A program made the translations under genes and the position numbers. The notes beneath the pieces were generated by a model. It was not told the DNA's origin. It did not search any database and was given only the letters and a program-made list of their open reading frames with translations. Source: Hoeflea sp. (lineage in GTDB: Bacteria > Pseudomonadota > Alphaproteobacteria > Rhizobiales > Rhizobiaceae). Taken from it: a stretch of 53,751 nt of DNA. Positions 25,369 to 34,938 of the stretch are shown here, one piece after another. The stretch spans positions 1 to 53,751 of the forward strand of contig NZ_JACIYP010000027.1 in the NCBI RefSeq assembly GCF_014359905.1. The letters are read 5' to 3'. Numbering within the stretch: position 1 is the first letter of the stretch; each line of letters starts with the position of its first letter.

Positions 25369-28300
25369 CGCCGAAGGTTCCCGGTCAAGAGACCGCTGCT
25401 GAATTAGCCGCATGGTTGCAGGCGCGGCTGCCATCCGGATGGCGCCCGACTCCCTCCAGTCCCTGGAATGATGAAATGGTGATCCGTGCCGATTTGTTCG
25501 GTGCGGAACGCCTTGAGCATCACGCCATATCACTGGCGAAGGCCCAGCCCGTCACCAGCAACGCCGTACGGGTCATCCCGCTCAGCAAGCGGGTTCACGA
25601 CAATTCCACGGTCTTGCTGTCGGCCTACAGATCCTGCACGCTGGCGCTGCAGGCCGGTCAAACCGTAACACCGGCGACCGAATGGCTGCTCGACAACTAT
25701 CACATGGTCGAGCGCCAGCTTGAGCAGATCAAGCGCGATCTGCCGCCCGGATACTACCGCCAGCTTCCCAAGCTCGCCACAGGCCCTTTTGCGGGCTATC
25801 CGCGCGTTCTGGGCATTGTCTGGGCCTATGTGGCGCATACCGACAGCCTGCTGAACGGCGCTGTCTTTGCCCGTTTCGTCCGCGCCTATCAGACAGTCGA
25901 GGCGCTGACGATCGGCGAGCTTTGGGCGCTCGCCATCACATTGCGCATAGTGCTGATCGAGAACATGCGCCGGCTGGCCGAACAGATCATTGCCGCCCAG
26001 GGCATGCGACAGGCCGCGGATGACCTGGTTGACAAGGTGATGAGCCGGTCGGGGCCCGCTGGGGCGCCCTCTCCCGGATTTCTGGCCCTGGCCGAAGCGA
26101 CAGAGGCGCTCAACCGCGCGCCGATCCCCGAGATCATGGCGGCGCGGATAGCCCAGCGCCTGCGCGGTTTCGATACCGCGGACACTCCGTTGCACGACTG
26201 GCTTCTGGACCTGCTGAACCAGCAGGGCCTGACCATGGACGATGTGGTGCAGCACGCCCAGCAGCGGCAGGGCGCGTCCAACGTCACGATGCGCAACATC
26301 ATCACCAGCATGCGCCTGATTTCCGAACTCGAATGGCCCGATTTCTTCGAAGAGGTCAGCCTTGTCGATGCGCGACTGCGTTCCGGCTCCGATTTCGCGG
26401 CGATGGATTTCGCCACGCGCGACCTCTACCGCACCGAGATCGAAATTCTCGCACGCGGCTCGGCGATGACCGAGGTGGCGGTGACGGATGCCGTGTTGAC
26501 CTTTGCCGCGGACGGCAAGACGGCTGCCACGCGGGATCCTGGACACGCGCTGATCGGGCCTGGACGGCCTGCGCTCGAACAGATCATCGGCTTCAACCCA
26601 GGGCTGGGCCTGCGGTTGCGCCGGGCGGCCGGACGGCTCGGCCTGACGGGCTATCTGCTTGCCATCGGTCTTGCCTGTCTCTGCATTGTCGCAGCCATTC
26701 TGGGACAGGCGCTGGCCCAATCGGGCGCCCAGGGTTGGCTGGTCCTGGCCCTGGCTCTCCTGGCACTTGGACCGGCATTCGAGGCGGGCCAGGCGCTGGT
26801 CAACCTCATGGTGACGCGGTCGGTTGCGCCGCGGCGTCTGCCGGGGATGGACCTCGCCTCAGGCATTCCGCCTGAACTGCGTTGCCTCGTCGTGGTCCCG
26901 GTTCTGCTGGATACGCTCGAGGATCTGACCGCCTGCATGGAACGGCTGGAGGTGCATCATCTGTCGAGCACGGGCGGCGCGCTTCACTATGCGCTGTTAT
27001 CAGACGGACCGGATTCGGCCACAGAAACGCGCCCGCAGGATGCCGAGCTCATCGCCCACGCCACCCGCGCGATTGCACGGCTCAATGCAGACTATCCGTC
27101 GCCCGATGGCGACAGGTTCCTGTTTCTCCACCGCCGCCGGCTGTGGAACCCGTCGATGGGCGTCTGGATGGGCTGGGAGCGCAAGCGCGGCAAGCTGACC
27201 GAGCTCAACCGGCTCTTGCGCGGCGCCGACGACACCAGCTTCATCCCCCCTTGCGCAGTGCCGCAGGATGTCCGCTTCGTGATCACGCTCGACGCCGACA
27301 CGCGGCTCTTGCGCGACACGGTCCGGCGGCTGATAGGCAAGCTTGCCCATCCCTTGAATGCGCCGCATTTTGATGCGGACCTCGGCCGGGTGACGCAGGG
27401 TTACGGCATTCTGCAGCCGCGCGTGACTCCCGCCCTTCCCATCGGGGCCGAAGGATCGATCTACCAGCAGATCAATGCCAGCCACGGCGGCATCGACGCC
27501 TATGCATCGGCGATTTCCGACGTCTATCAGGATCTGTTCGGCGAAGGCTCGTTCACCGGCAAGGGGATCTATGACGTCGATGCCTTCATGGCGGCGCTGG
27601 AAGGCCGGATCCCCGACAACACCATGCTCAGTCATGACCTGTTCGAGGGAAACCTCGCGCGGGCGGCGCTGGTCTCCGATATCGAAGTGGTCGAGGAATT
27701 TCCGGCCCGGTACGATGTTTCCGCACGGCGCCAGCACCGCTGGGTGCGCGGCGACTGGCAGTTGCTGCCCTGGCTGGCAGGCCGGGCTGGTCGGACGGAT
27801 GCCGGCCGTGGTCCGGTCTTCGGGCTTGGACGATGGAAAATCATCGACAATCTTCGCCGGACGCTCTCCGCCCCGCTGACGCTCGCCGCGCTGGGTGCAG
27901 GATGGCTGTTGCCCCTCCCCGCCGCCGCCACATGGACGGCCATGGTGCTGGCCATTCTGGCGCTGCCCCATCTGCTTTCGCTGCCGTTTGCGCTTCTGCC
28001 CGGCAGGGCCGGAATCACTGCGCACAGCCACCTGGCGGCGCTGGCCGGAGACGCACGGACGGCCTTGTGGCGGATCGCGATGGACGTCACATTCCTGGCC
28101 GACACGGCCGCGCGGATGGGCGACGCCATTGTGCGGACGGCCTGGCGGCTTGGCGTGTCGCGCAAGCACCTCCTGGAATGGGTGACGGCGGCGCAGGCGG
28201 CGCGGGAGCGGAGACCTGGCCTGCCGGAGCAGTACCGGTTCATGGCGGCGGGCGTCGTGCTTGGCCTTGTGGTGACAGTCGGAGCGATGGCTCTCAACCC

Positions 28301-31300
28301 ATCAGCGTGGCGGCTGATCCTGCCCTTCGCGCTTGTCTGGCTGGCGAGCCCCTTCGCCGCCCACCGCATCAGCCAGCCCAAGGCGCTGCGCGAAGCCGAA
28401 CGGTTGAGCGTGGGCGAGACGCAGAGCCTGCGGCTGATCGGGCGCAGCACCTGGCGTTTTTTCGAAACCTTCGTGACGGCAGACGACAACGACCTGCCGC
28501 CGGACAATTTTCAGGAAACGCCGCAGCCCATGCTGGCGCGTCGCACCTCCCCGACCAATATCGGTCTTTATCTCCTGGCCACCACGTCGGCGCATGACAT
28601 GGGCTGGATCGGACGGACGGATGCCGTCTCGCGGCTGGAGCGGACGCTGGCGGCGATGCAGCGGATGCCACGGTTCCGCGGGCATCTCTACAATTGGTAC
28701 ACAACCGACGATCTGCGGGTGCTGGAGCCGGAATATGTCTCCTCGGTGGACAGTGGCAACCTCGCCGGGCACCTGATCGCGGTCGCCCAGGCCTGCGCCG
28801 AATGGCAACGGGAACCGGCCGCGGAGGCCGACTGGCGCGCCGGCCTGTCCGATTGCCTGCTTTTGGCAGAGTGCGCCTTCAGTGCTGCGGCAACGCCGGA
28901 AGACAGCGTGCTGGCCAATTTGCTTGGAGAACTGGTCGAAGCCGCCGCGGAGCAGGCGCCGCTCGACAGGCTTCTGGCCCTGAGCCTTGCTGCAGTCAAC
29001 CGCGCCCGGTCGATTGTCGGGCCGGATTCCGAGGCGGGCGTCTGGATCGAGGCCGTGCATGTCTGTCTGGCGGGTCATTCCGCAGATCGCGACCTGGACC
29101 TTGGTCCGCGACTGGCCGCTGCCGAAAAGCTTGCCCGCGACCTGGCCATGGAGATGGATTTCTCGTTTCTGCTCGACCGGGACAAGAAGCTGTTGTCGAT
29201 CGGCTTTTCGGTGACGACCAACCAGCTCGATCCGAGCTGCTACGATCTGCTCGCCTCGGAGGCGAGGCTGGCGAGCCTGTTCGCCATTGCCAAGGGCGAT
29301 GTCGAAACGCGTCACTGGTTCCGCCTTGGCCGCGCCGCCACGCCGCTGGGCGCCGGGTCGGCGCTGATCTCCTGGTCAGGCAGCATGTTCGAGTATCTGA
29401 TGCCGTCCCTGGTGATGCGCGCGCCGGAAGGCTCGGTGCTTGTGGAAACCAACCGGCGGATTGTCGATCGCCAGCGCTCCTATGGCGCAACGCTGGATAT
29501 CCCCTGGGGCATTTCCGAATCCGCCTACAATGCGCGCGACCTGGAGATGACCTACCAGTACTCCAATTTCGGCGTGCCGGGCCTGGGCCTGAAGCGGGGC
29601 CTGAGCGAGAACCGTGTTGTCGCGCCCTATGCGACGGGACTGGCTGCAATGGTCGCTCCGGTCGAAGCGCTGCGCAACTACAAGCGCTTAAACGCGCTCG
29701 GCGCTGAAGGCCGGTTCGGGTTCTACGAGGCGGTGGATTTCACGGCCTCGCGGCTTCCCGCGGGAACAGACTACGCCATCGTGCGCAGTTTCATGGCGCA
29801 TCATCAGGGCATGACCATCACCGCAATCGCCAATTGCGTGCAGAACGGCCGTCTGCGGACGCGGTTCCATGCAGAGCCGATGATCAAGGCGGTCGACCTT
29901 TTGCTGCAGGAGCGTGTGCCGCGCGATGCAAGCGACGCGCCGCCGCGCGCCGAGGAAATGAAGGTGGCCGCGCACGAGCCCGACTTCGTCCCGGCAGTGC
30001 GGCCGTTCCCGTCGCCTGCAACAACCGCGCCGACCGCCCATCTTTTGTCCAACGGGACCTATGGCGTGATGCTGACGCCGACCGGCGCAGGCTTCAGCCG
30101 CTGGCGCGACCTTGCCGTCACCCGCTGGCGCGACGATCCCACCACGGCCGGGCACGGTTCGTTCATCCTGGTGCGCGATCGCGTGTCAAAAGACAGCTGG
30201 TCCTCCGCCCTGCAGCCGACCGGGGTCGATCCGGCGGCGCATCAGGCCGTGTTCAGCGAACACCAGGCGACGTTCACGCATCACCGCGGAAAATTGAAAA
30301 CGCTCACCGAAATCGTCGTCTCCGCCGAAGACGACGCCGAGGCCCGGCGCGTGACCCTGACCAATACCGGTGACGTCGCACGCGAGATCGACCTCACCTC
30401 CTATGCCGAACTGGTGCTGGCGCCGCTTGCCACGGATGTGGCGCATCCCGCCTTTTCCAAGCTGTTCGTGGTGACCGACTTTCTGCCCGAACTCGGCGTC
30501 ATCATTGCCACCCGCCGCAAGCGCGCGCCCTCGGACCCCGAGGTCTGGGCAGCCCACATCGCCGTGGTCGAAGGCAAGGAGGCAGCTCCGATCCAGTTCG
30601 AGACGGACCGGGCCAGATTCATCGGGCCGGGGCGCACTCTCGGATCCGCCGCCATGGCGGAAAACGATCTGTCGCAGACAACGGGTACGGTCCTGGATCC
30701 GATCTTTTCGATCCGGCGCTCGGTCATCGTTCCGGCAGGCGGCATGGCGCGGGTGACGTTCTGGACCATTGTTGCGGATGATCCCGACACCCTGCTCGAC
30801 CTGGTCGACCGCCACCGCGATTCCTCGGCGTTTGACCGCGCGGGTACGCTGGCGTGGACAAAGGCGCAGGTGCAGTTGCGGCATCTGGGCATGACACAGG
30901 CGGCCGCCACCGATTTCCAGCGGCTCGGCGGCATGCTGATCCGGGCCGATACCAGCCTGCGCGCACCTGCCTCGAGCGTCAGCGCCGGGGCCGGCCCGCA
31001 ATCTGCGCTGTGGGTGCACGGCATTTCCGGCGACCTGCCGATCATCCTGTTCCGGATCGAGGACGCCGAGGATGTGCCGCGCTTGATCGAGGTCCTGGCG
31101 GCCCATGAATTCCTGCGGATGCGGCAGCTGGGCGTCGACCTGGTGATCCTCAACGACCGTTCCGCGTCCTATATTCAGGATCTGCAGACCAAGATCGAAC
31201 AGGGGGTCCGCTCCGCCGGATCGCGTCCGCGCGCCACAACGCCTTCGGGCAGAAACGACGGCGCGGTGCACATCCTGCGCAGGGATCTGATTTCGGCCGA

Positions 31301-33872
31301 TTCGCTGGCCTCGCTGCTGGCGGTGGCCAGCGTTGTGCTGATCGCCCGGCGCGGCAGCATCGGCCAGCAGATCGACGCAACAGCCAGGCCGGCTGTCGCA
31401 CAGGAGCCCCGGCTTGCGCTGCCGTGGCCCACATTCCGGGCAAGCGCTGACAGGTTCGACACGTCCGGGCTGGAGTTCTTCAACGGCACCGGCGGCTTCG
31501 CCGAGGATGGCCGCGAATACGTGATCGCGCTCAGCGGCGGGCAGACCACGCCTGCGCCGTGGATCAATGTCATCGCCAACCCTCGCTTCGGGTTTCAGGT
31601 GTCGGCGCTCGGCAGCGGCCATGTCTGGGCCGAGAACAGCCGCGAGAACCAGCTGACCCCCTGGTCGAACGATCCCGTCACCGACCCGCCCGGCGAGGCG
31701 ATCTATCTGCATGACCTCGAGACCGGCGAGACATGGACCCCGACCGCCCTGCCGATCCGTGATTCGGGCCTCTATGTCGCGCGACACGGGTTTGGCTACA
31801 GCCAGTTCGAACACGCCGCCCATGGCATCGAGGCGACGATGCAGCAGTTCGTGCCGATGGAGGATCCGGTGCGGATCACCCGCCTGAGGCTCAGCAATAT
31901 CTCCGGACGGACACGCTCGCTTTCCGTGACGGCCTATGCCGAATGGGTGCTCGGACCGTCGCGCACCGCCACCGCGCGCCATGTCATCAGCAGTCTCGAC
32001 AGCGAGACCGGTGCGCTCCTTGCCCGCAATCCGTTCTCGACCGCCTTTCCCGGACGTATAGCCTTTGCCGACCTGGGGGCTGACACCGACAGCCACAGCG
32101 CCGACCGGGGTGAAATCCTGGGCACGGGCGGCAGCATGGCAGCGCCTGCGGGAATCGGGCCAGAACCGCTTTCCGGCCGGACCGGCCCGCTGCTCGATCC
32201 CTGCGCGGCCTTGCAGCGCCGGGTGACGATCCGGCCCGGCGAGAGCATCGAGGTCGTTGTCCTGCTCGGACAGGCGGAGTCCGACGATGCCGCCCGCCAA
32301 CTGATCCTGCGACACCGCGCGCTCGACCCGGACGCCACCCTTGGGGACGTGAAACGGCATTGGCGAGACCTGCTGGGCGCCGTCCAGGTATCCACGCCGG
32401 ACCGGTCGATGGACATCATGCTCAACGGCTGGCTTCTCTATCAGACACTGGCCTGCCGGGTCTGGGCGCGTGCGGGCTTCTATCAGGCCAGCGGCGCCTT
32501 CGGTTTCCGCGATCAGCTGCAGGACGGGATGGCGCTGACGGCGCTGCGGCCCGGGATGACACGGGCGCATCTGTTGCGCGCGGCCTCCCGGCAGTTCCCC
32601 GAAGGCGATGTGCAGCACTGGTGGCTGCCGCATTCCGGGCAAGGCGTGCGCACCCGCATTTCGGACGACCGTGTCTGGCTGGGCTATGCCGTGGCGCAAT
32701 ACGTCGCGGTTTCGGGCGATACGGCGGTGCTCGATGAACAGGTCCCGTTCCTCGAAGGCCCTGCCCTGCTTGAGGGCGCCCACGACGATTTCTTCCTGCC
32801 GTCCGTATCGCCGCTTGAGGCGAGCCTGTTCGAGCATTGCGCCCGCGGGCTCGATCAGGCGATCGAGCTCACCGGCGCGAACGGCATGCCGCTGATCGGC
32901 ACGGGTGACTGGAACGACGGCATGAACCGGGTGGGCGAACACGGCCAGGGCACCTCGGTCTGGCTGGGCTGGCTGCTGATCGCCACGATCAACGCCATGG
33001 CTCCGCTTGCAGACAGCCGCGCTCCCGAGCGCGCCATGCGCTGGCGCCAGCATGCGACGGCTGTGCGCGAGGCGATCGAACGCGATGGCTGGGATGGTGC
33101 ATGGTACCGGCGCGGCACCTATGATGACGGCACGCTGCTGGGCTCGGCCACCTCTGAAGAATGCAGGATCGACAGCATCGCGCAGACCTGGGCGGTGTTG
33201 TCTGGAGCAGCTGATCCGGCGCGCGCGGCGACGGCCATGGCCTCGATGAGCGAGCACTTGATTCGTCCCGATCCCGGCCTGGCGCTCCTGTTCACGCCGC
33301 CCTTCGATGCTGCCCCGCAGGACCCGGGCTATATCAAGGGCTACCCGCCAGGGCTGCGTGAGAATGGCGGCCAGTACAGCCACGCGGCAATGTGGGCGAT
33401 CCTGGCCCAGGCGAAGCTCGGCGATGGCGATGCCGCAGGCGCGCTGTTCTCCATGCTGAACCCGATCAATCATGCGCTCAATCCGGATGAGGCGGCGCGC
33501 TACAAGGTCGAGCCCTATGTGGTGGCGGCCGACGTCTATTCGACCGCGCCGCACGAGGGGCGCGGCGGCTGGACCTGGTACACCGGATCGGCCGGCTGGA
33601 TGTACCGCGCCGGTATCGAAGGCCTTCTGGGGATGACCCGCGCAGGGCCGGACATCATCCTCAATCCCTGCTTTCCCAAGGCCTGGCCGGAGATCAAGGC
33701 CGTTGTCCGCATCGGTGATGCCACTCTGTCGATCACAATCGACAATGCGGCGCGAAACGGGCGTGGCATCGTCTCGGCAACGCTGGATGGCGAGGCGCTC
33801 GAACCCGAGAACGGACAACTCATCCTGCGTCCGTCCGGAGGGTCCCAGAGCCTCACGGTCCGGCTCGGCTGA
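25365..33872 (+). CDS. ndvB: Cyclic beta-1,2-glucan synthase
   Basis: A 2835-residue multidomain inner-membrane enzyme, close to the length of ChvB/NdvB (about 2.8 thousand). It builds cyclic beta-1,2-glucan from UDP-glucose for osmoadaptation and host interaction. After a cytoplasmic N-terminal region (ADLFGAERLEHHA) come membrane helices near 430-480, a GT84 domain with VITLDADTRLLRD near 640, FTGKGIYDVDAF and the RQHRWVRGDWQ motif near 788, and further helices near 840-880 and 960-1000. A glucoamylase-like domain and the C-terminal GH94 domain (TGDWNDGMNRVGEHGQG near 2514) follow; the latter trims chain length. The GTG start is coupled to the small ORF before it; no ATG nearby is better. 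The transporter gene ndvA is not in the window. Confidence 0.95.
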   Translation: MTPKVPGQETAAELAAWLQARLPSGWRPTPSSPWNDEMVIRADLFGAERLEHHAISLAKAQPVTSNAVRVIPLSKRVHDNSTVLLSAYRSCTLALQAGQTVTPATEWLLDNYHMVERQLEQIKRDLPPGYYRQLPKLATGPFAGYPRVLGIVWAYVAHTDSLLNGAVFARFVRAYQTVEALTIGELWALAITLRIVLIENMRRLAEQIIAAQGMRQAADDLVDKVMSRSGPAGAPSPGFLALAEATEALNRAPIPEIMAARIAQRLRGFDTADTPLHDWLLDLLNQQGLTMDDVVQHAQQRQGASNVTMRNIITSMRLISELEWPDFFEEVSLVDARLRSGSDFAAMDFATRDLYRTEIEILARGSAMTEVAVTDAVLTFAADGKTAATRDPGHALIGPGRPALEQIIGFNPGLGLRLRRAAGRLGLTGYLLAIGLACLCIVAAILGQALAQSGAQGWLVLALALLALGPAFEAGQALVNLMVTRSVAPRRLPGMDLASGIPPELRCLVVVPVLLDTLEDLTACMERLEVHHLSSTGGALHYALLSDGPDSATETRPQDAELIAHATRAIARLNADYPSPDGDRFLFLHRRRLWNPSMGVWMGWERKRGKLTELNRLLRGADDTSFIPPCAVPQDVRFVITLDADTRLLRDTVRRLIGKLAHPLNAPHFDADLGRVTQGYGILQPRVTPALPIGAEGSIYQQINASHGGIDAYASAISDVYQDLFGEGSFTGKGIYDVDAFMAALEGRIPDNTMLSHDLFEGNLARAALVSDIEVVEEFPARYDVSARRQHRWVRGDWQLLPWLAGRAGRTDAGRGPVFGLGRWKIIDNLRRTLSAPLTLAALGAGWLLPLPAAATWTAMVLAILALPHLLSLPFALLPGRAGITAHSHLAALAGDARTALWRIAMDVTFLADTAARMGDAIVRTAWRLGVSRKHLLEWVTAAQAARERRPGLPEQYRFMAAGVVLGLVVTVGAMALNPSAWRLILPFALVWLASPFAAHRISQPKALREAERLSVGETQSLRLIGRSTWRFFETFVTADDNDLPPDNFQETPQPMLARRTSPTNIGLYLLATTSAHDMGWIGRTDAVSRLERTLAAMQRMPRFRGHLYNWYTTDDLRVLEPEYVSSVDSGNLAGHLIAVAQACAEWQREPAAEADWRAGLSDCLLLAECAFSAAATPEDSVLANLLGELVEAAAEQAPLDRLLALSLAAVNRARSIVGPDSEAGVWIEAVHVCLAGHSADRDLDLGPRLAAAEKLARDLAMEMDFSFLLDRDKKLLSIGFSVTTNQLDPSCYDLLASEARLASLFAIAKGDVETRHWFRLGRAATPLGAGSALISWSGSMFEYLMPSLVMRAPEGSVLVETNRRIVDRQRSYGATLDIPWGISESAYNARDLEMTYQYSNFGVPGLGLKRGLSENRVVAPYATGLAAMVAPVEALRNYKRLNALGAEGRFGFYEAVDFTASRLPAGTDYAIVRSFMAHHQGMTITAIANCVQNGRLRTRFHAEPMIKAVDLLLQERVPRDASDAPPRAEEMKVAAHEPDFVPAVRPFPSPATTAPTAHLLSNGTYGVMLTPTGAGFSRWRDLAVTRWRDDPTTAGHGSFILVRDRVSKDSWSSALQPTGVDPAAHQAVFSEHQATFTHHRGKLKTLTEIVVSAEDDAEARRVTLTNTGDVAREIDLTSYAELVLAPLATDVAHPAFSKLFVVTDFLPELGVIIATRRKRAPSDPEVWAAHIAVVEGKEAAPIQFETDRARFIGPGRTLGSAAMAENDLSQTTGTVLDPIFSIRRSVIVPAGGMARVTFWTIVADDPDTLLDLVDRHRDSSAFDRAGTLAWTKAQVQLRHLGMTQAAATDFQRLGGMLIRADTSLRAPASSVSAGAGPQSALWVHGISGDLPIILFRIEDAEDVPRLIEVLAAHEFLRMRQLGVDLVILNDRSASYIQDLQTKIEQGVRSAGSRPRATTPSGRNDGAVHILRRDLISADSLASLLAVASVVLIARRGSIGQQIDATARPAVAQEPRLALPWPTFRASADRFDTSGLEFFNGTGGFAEDGREYVIALSGGQTTPAPWINVIANPRFGFQVSALGSGHVWAENSRENQLTPWSNDPVTDPPGEAIYLHDLETGETWTPTALPIRDSGLYVARHGFGYSQFEHAAHGIEATMQQFVPMEDPVRITRLRLSNISGRTRSLSVTAYAEWVLGPSRTATARHVISSLDSETGALLARNPFSTAFPGRIAFADLGADTDSHSADRGEILGTGGSMAAPAGIGPEPLSGRTGPLLDPCAALQRRVTIRPGESIEVVVLLGQAESDDAARQLILRHRALDPDATLGDVKRHWRDLLGAVQVSTPDRSMDIMLNGWLLYQTLACRVWARAGFYQASGAFGFRDQLQDGMALTALRPGMTRAHLLRAASRQFPEGDVQHWWLPHSGQGVRTRISDDRVWLGYAVAQYVAVSGDTAVLDEQVPFLEGPALLEGAHDDFFLPSVSPLEASLFEHCARGLDQAIELTGANGMPLIGTGDWNDGMNRVGEHGQGTSVWLGWLLIATINAMAPLADSRAPERAMRWRQHATAVREAIERDGWDGAWYRRGTYDDGTLLGSATSEECRIDSIAQTWAVLSGAADPARAATAMASMSEHLIRPDPGLALLFTPPFDAAPQDPGYIKGYPPGLRENGGQYSHAAMWAILAQAKLGDGDAAGALFSMLNPINHALNPDEAARYKVEPYVVAADVYSTAPHEGRGGWTWYTGSAGWMYRAGIEGLLGMTRAGPDIILNPCFPKAWPEIKAVVRIGDATLSITIDNAARNGRGIVSATLDGEALEPENGQLILRPSGGSQSLTVRLG

Positions 33873-33888
33873 CAGGATTCAGCTGTAG

Positions 33889-34380
33889 GGGCCGAAGGGC
33901 TGTCCGGTCAGCAATTTCCAGCAGGACGGCCATATGCAGACCGCCGCCCGAAAGGGCCGCGTCAACTATGAACCGAATGGCTGGGGAGAAGGCCCCCGCT
34001 CTCAATCGCTTGAGGGCTATGTGAGCGACAAGGAACCGGTCAGCGGCGAGAAGATTCGGATCCGGCCCGAAAGCTTTGCCGACCACTACTCCCAGGCGCG
34101 GCAGTCCTACATCAGCCAGACGCCGTCGGAGCAGCACCATATGCTCTCGGCCCTCGTTTTCGCGCTGTCGAAATGCGAGGAGCCTGCCATTCGCGAGCGG
34201 ATGGTGGCGCATCTGTCGAACATCGACAAGGTTCTGGCGCAGAAGGCTGCCGACAGTGAGCGCCTGCGACGCGCTGCGGCACTGGCCGCGCGAAGCTGCG
34301 TTCAAGGGCTGACCAGACTGGCGGCGGTTCGGGCCAGATCCGAAACGCCGCGCCCGCTCGGATCACATCCCGAGGATTGA
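33889..34380 (+). pseudogene. Catalase C-terminal fragment
   Basis: The reading frame from 33889 gives GPKGCPVSNFQQDGHMQTAA, then RVNYEPNGWGEGPR, KIRIRPESFADHYSQARQSY and ISQTPSEQHHMLSALVFALS, then PAIRERMVAHLSNID. This is the C-terminal part of a monofunctional haem catalase, including the NYEPN.WG and FADHYSQAR.FY segments. The haem-binding and catalytic N-terminal two thirds are absent: the frame is closed by TAG at 33886, only 16 bp after the glucan synthase stop. An ATG at 33934 could start a 148-codon product, but it would lack the active site. The far C-terminal end is also divergent. A deletion or rearrangement joined glucan synthase to the tail of a catalase gene. Confidence 0.85.
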
Positions 34381-34387
34381 CCCTGCG

Positions 34388-34411
34388 CTCCCCAGCGTGG
34401 GGTCTTTTTTT
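34388..34411 (+). terminator. Rho-independent terminator after catalase fragment
   Basis: CCCCA-GCG-TGGGG (34390-34402) is followed by TCTTTTTTT. It is a short GC stem with a U tract, 10 bp after the stop of the catalase remnant, probably the original catalase terminator now serving the glucan synthase transcript. Confidence 0.75.
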
Positions 34412-34460
34412 GCTGGAGATGATCTGGACGGGTTGTCAACCTGCAGGCAGACATCCATAT

Positions 34461-34478
34461 ACCATCCATACAGATGGT
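34461..34478. promoter_or_regulatory. Candidate CopG autoregulatory operator
   Basis: The perfect inverted repeat ACCATC-CATACA-GATGGT lies 16 bp before the CopG-type start codon. The heptamer ATCCATA occurs twice, at 34453 and 34464, one helical turn (11 bp) apart. Ribbon-helix-helix proteins bind such repeated half-sites and usually repress their own gene. Confidence 0.55.
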
Positions 34479-34493
34479 CTACGGAGGTTGGAC

Positions 34494-34916
34494 ATGGCAA
34501 AAACAGCAACAGGCCAGTTACAGGCCAGAGCACCCGAGTCCGAAAAGATCACCATCAATCTGGGCTTTGTCGATCTCGGCCAGATCGAGCTTCTGGTGCG
34601 CGAGGGGTTTTATTCCAACCGCAGCGACTTCATCCGCACCGCCATCCGCAACCAGATCGAGCGTCACGCCGAGACCGTGCGCCAGATCGTGGTGCGCAGA
34701 AGCGTCGACCTGGGTCTACGGCACATCACGCGGGATGAACTGACCGCGGCACAGGCGGCGGGCGAGATGCTCGACATCCGCGTTCTGGGCCTTGTGACGA
34801 TTGCCGAAGATGTCACGGCCGACCTCGCCCGCAACACCATCTCCGCCCTGTCCGTTCTGGGCGCCCTGCAAGCCAGCGACGCGGTCAGGGCCGCGCTCGC
34901 CGACCGCCTCACCTGA
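34494..34916 (+). CDS. CopG family ribbon-helix-helix regulator
   Basis: A 140-residue protein with GGAGG 7 nt before ATG 34494. The ribbon-helix-helix spans about residues 17-62: a beta strand KITINLGFVDLGQIELLV, then REGFYSNRSDFIRTAIRNQIERH. The region after it (IVVRRSVDLGLRHITRDELTAAQ ... EMLDIRVLGLVTIAEDVTADLA) is longer than in plain CopG and may sense or oligomerise. The esterase gene begins 22 bp downstream, so they form one operon, and the regulator probably controls both. I see no toxin partner, so this is not a toxin-antitoxin pair. Confidence 0.82.
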   Translation: MAKTATGQLQARAPESEKITINLGFVDLGQIELLVREGFYSNRSDFIRTAIRNQIERHAETVRQIVVRRSVDLGLRHITRDELTAAQAAGEMLDIRVLGLVTIAEDVTADLARNTISALSVLGALQASDAVRAALADRLT

Positions 34917-34938
34917 TCCCCAACCGGAAAGCACGCCC

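Noticed and set aside
30186..33818. A 1210-codon open frame antisense to the glucan synthase
   Set aside because: It is a high-GC shadow: Arg/Pro/Gly/His-rich, without any family motif, and opposite a well supported enzyme.
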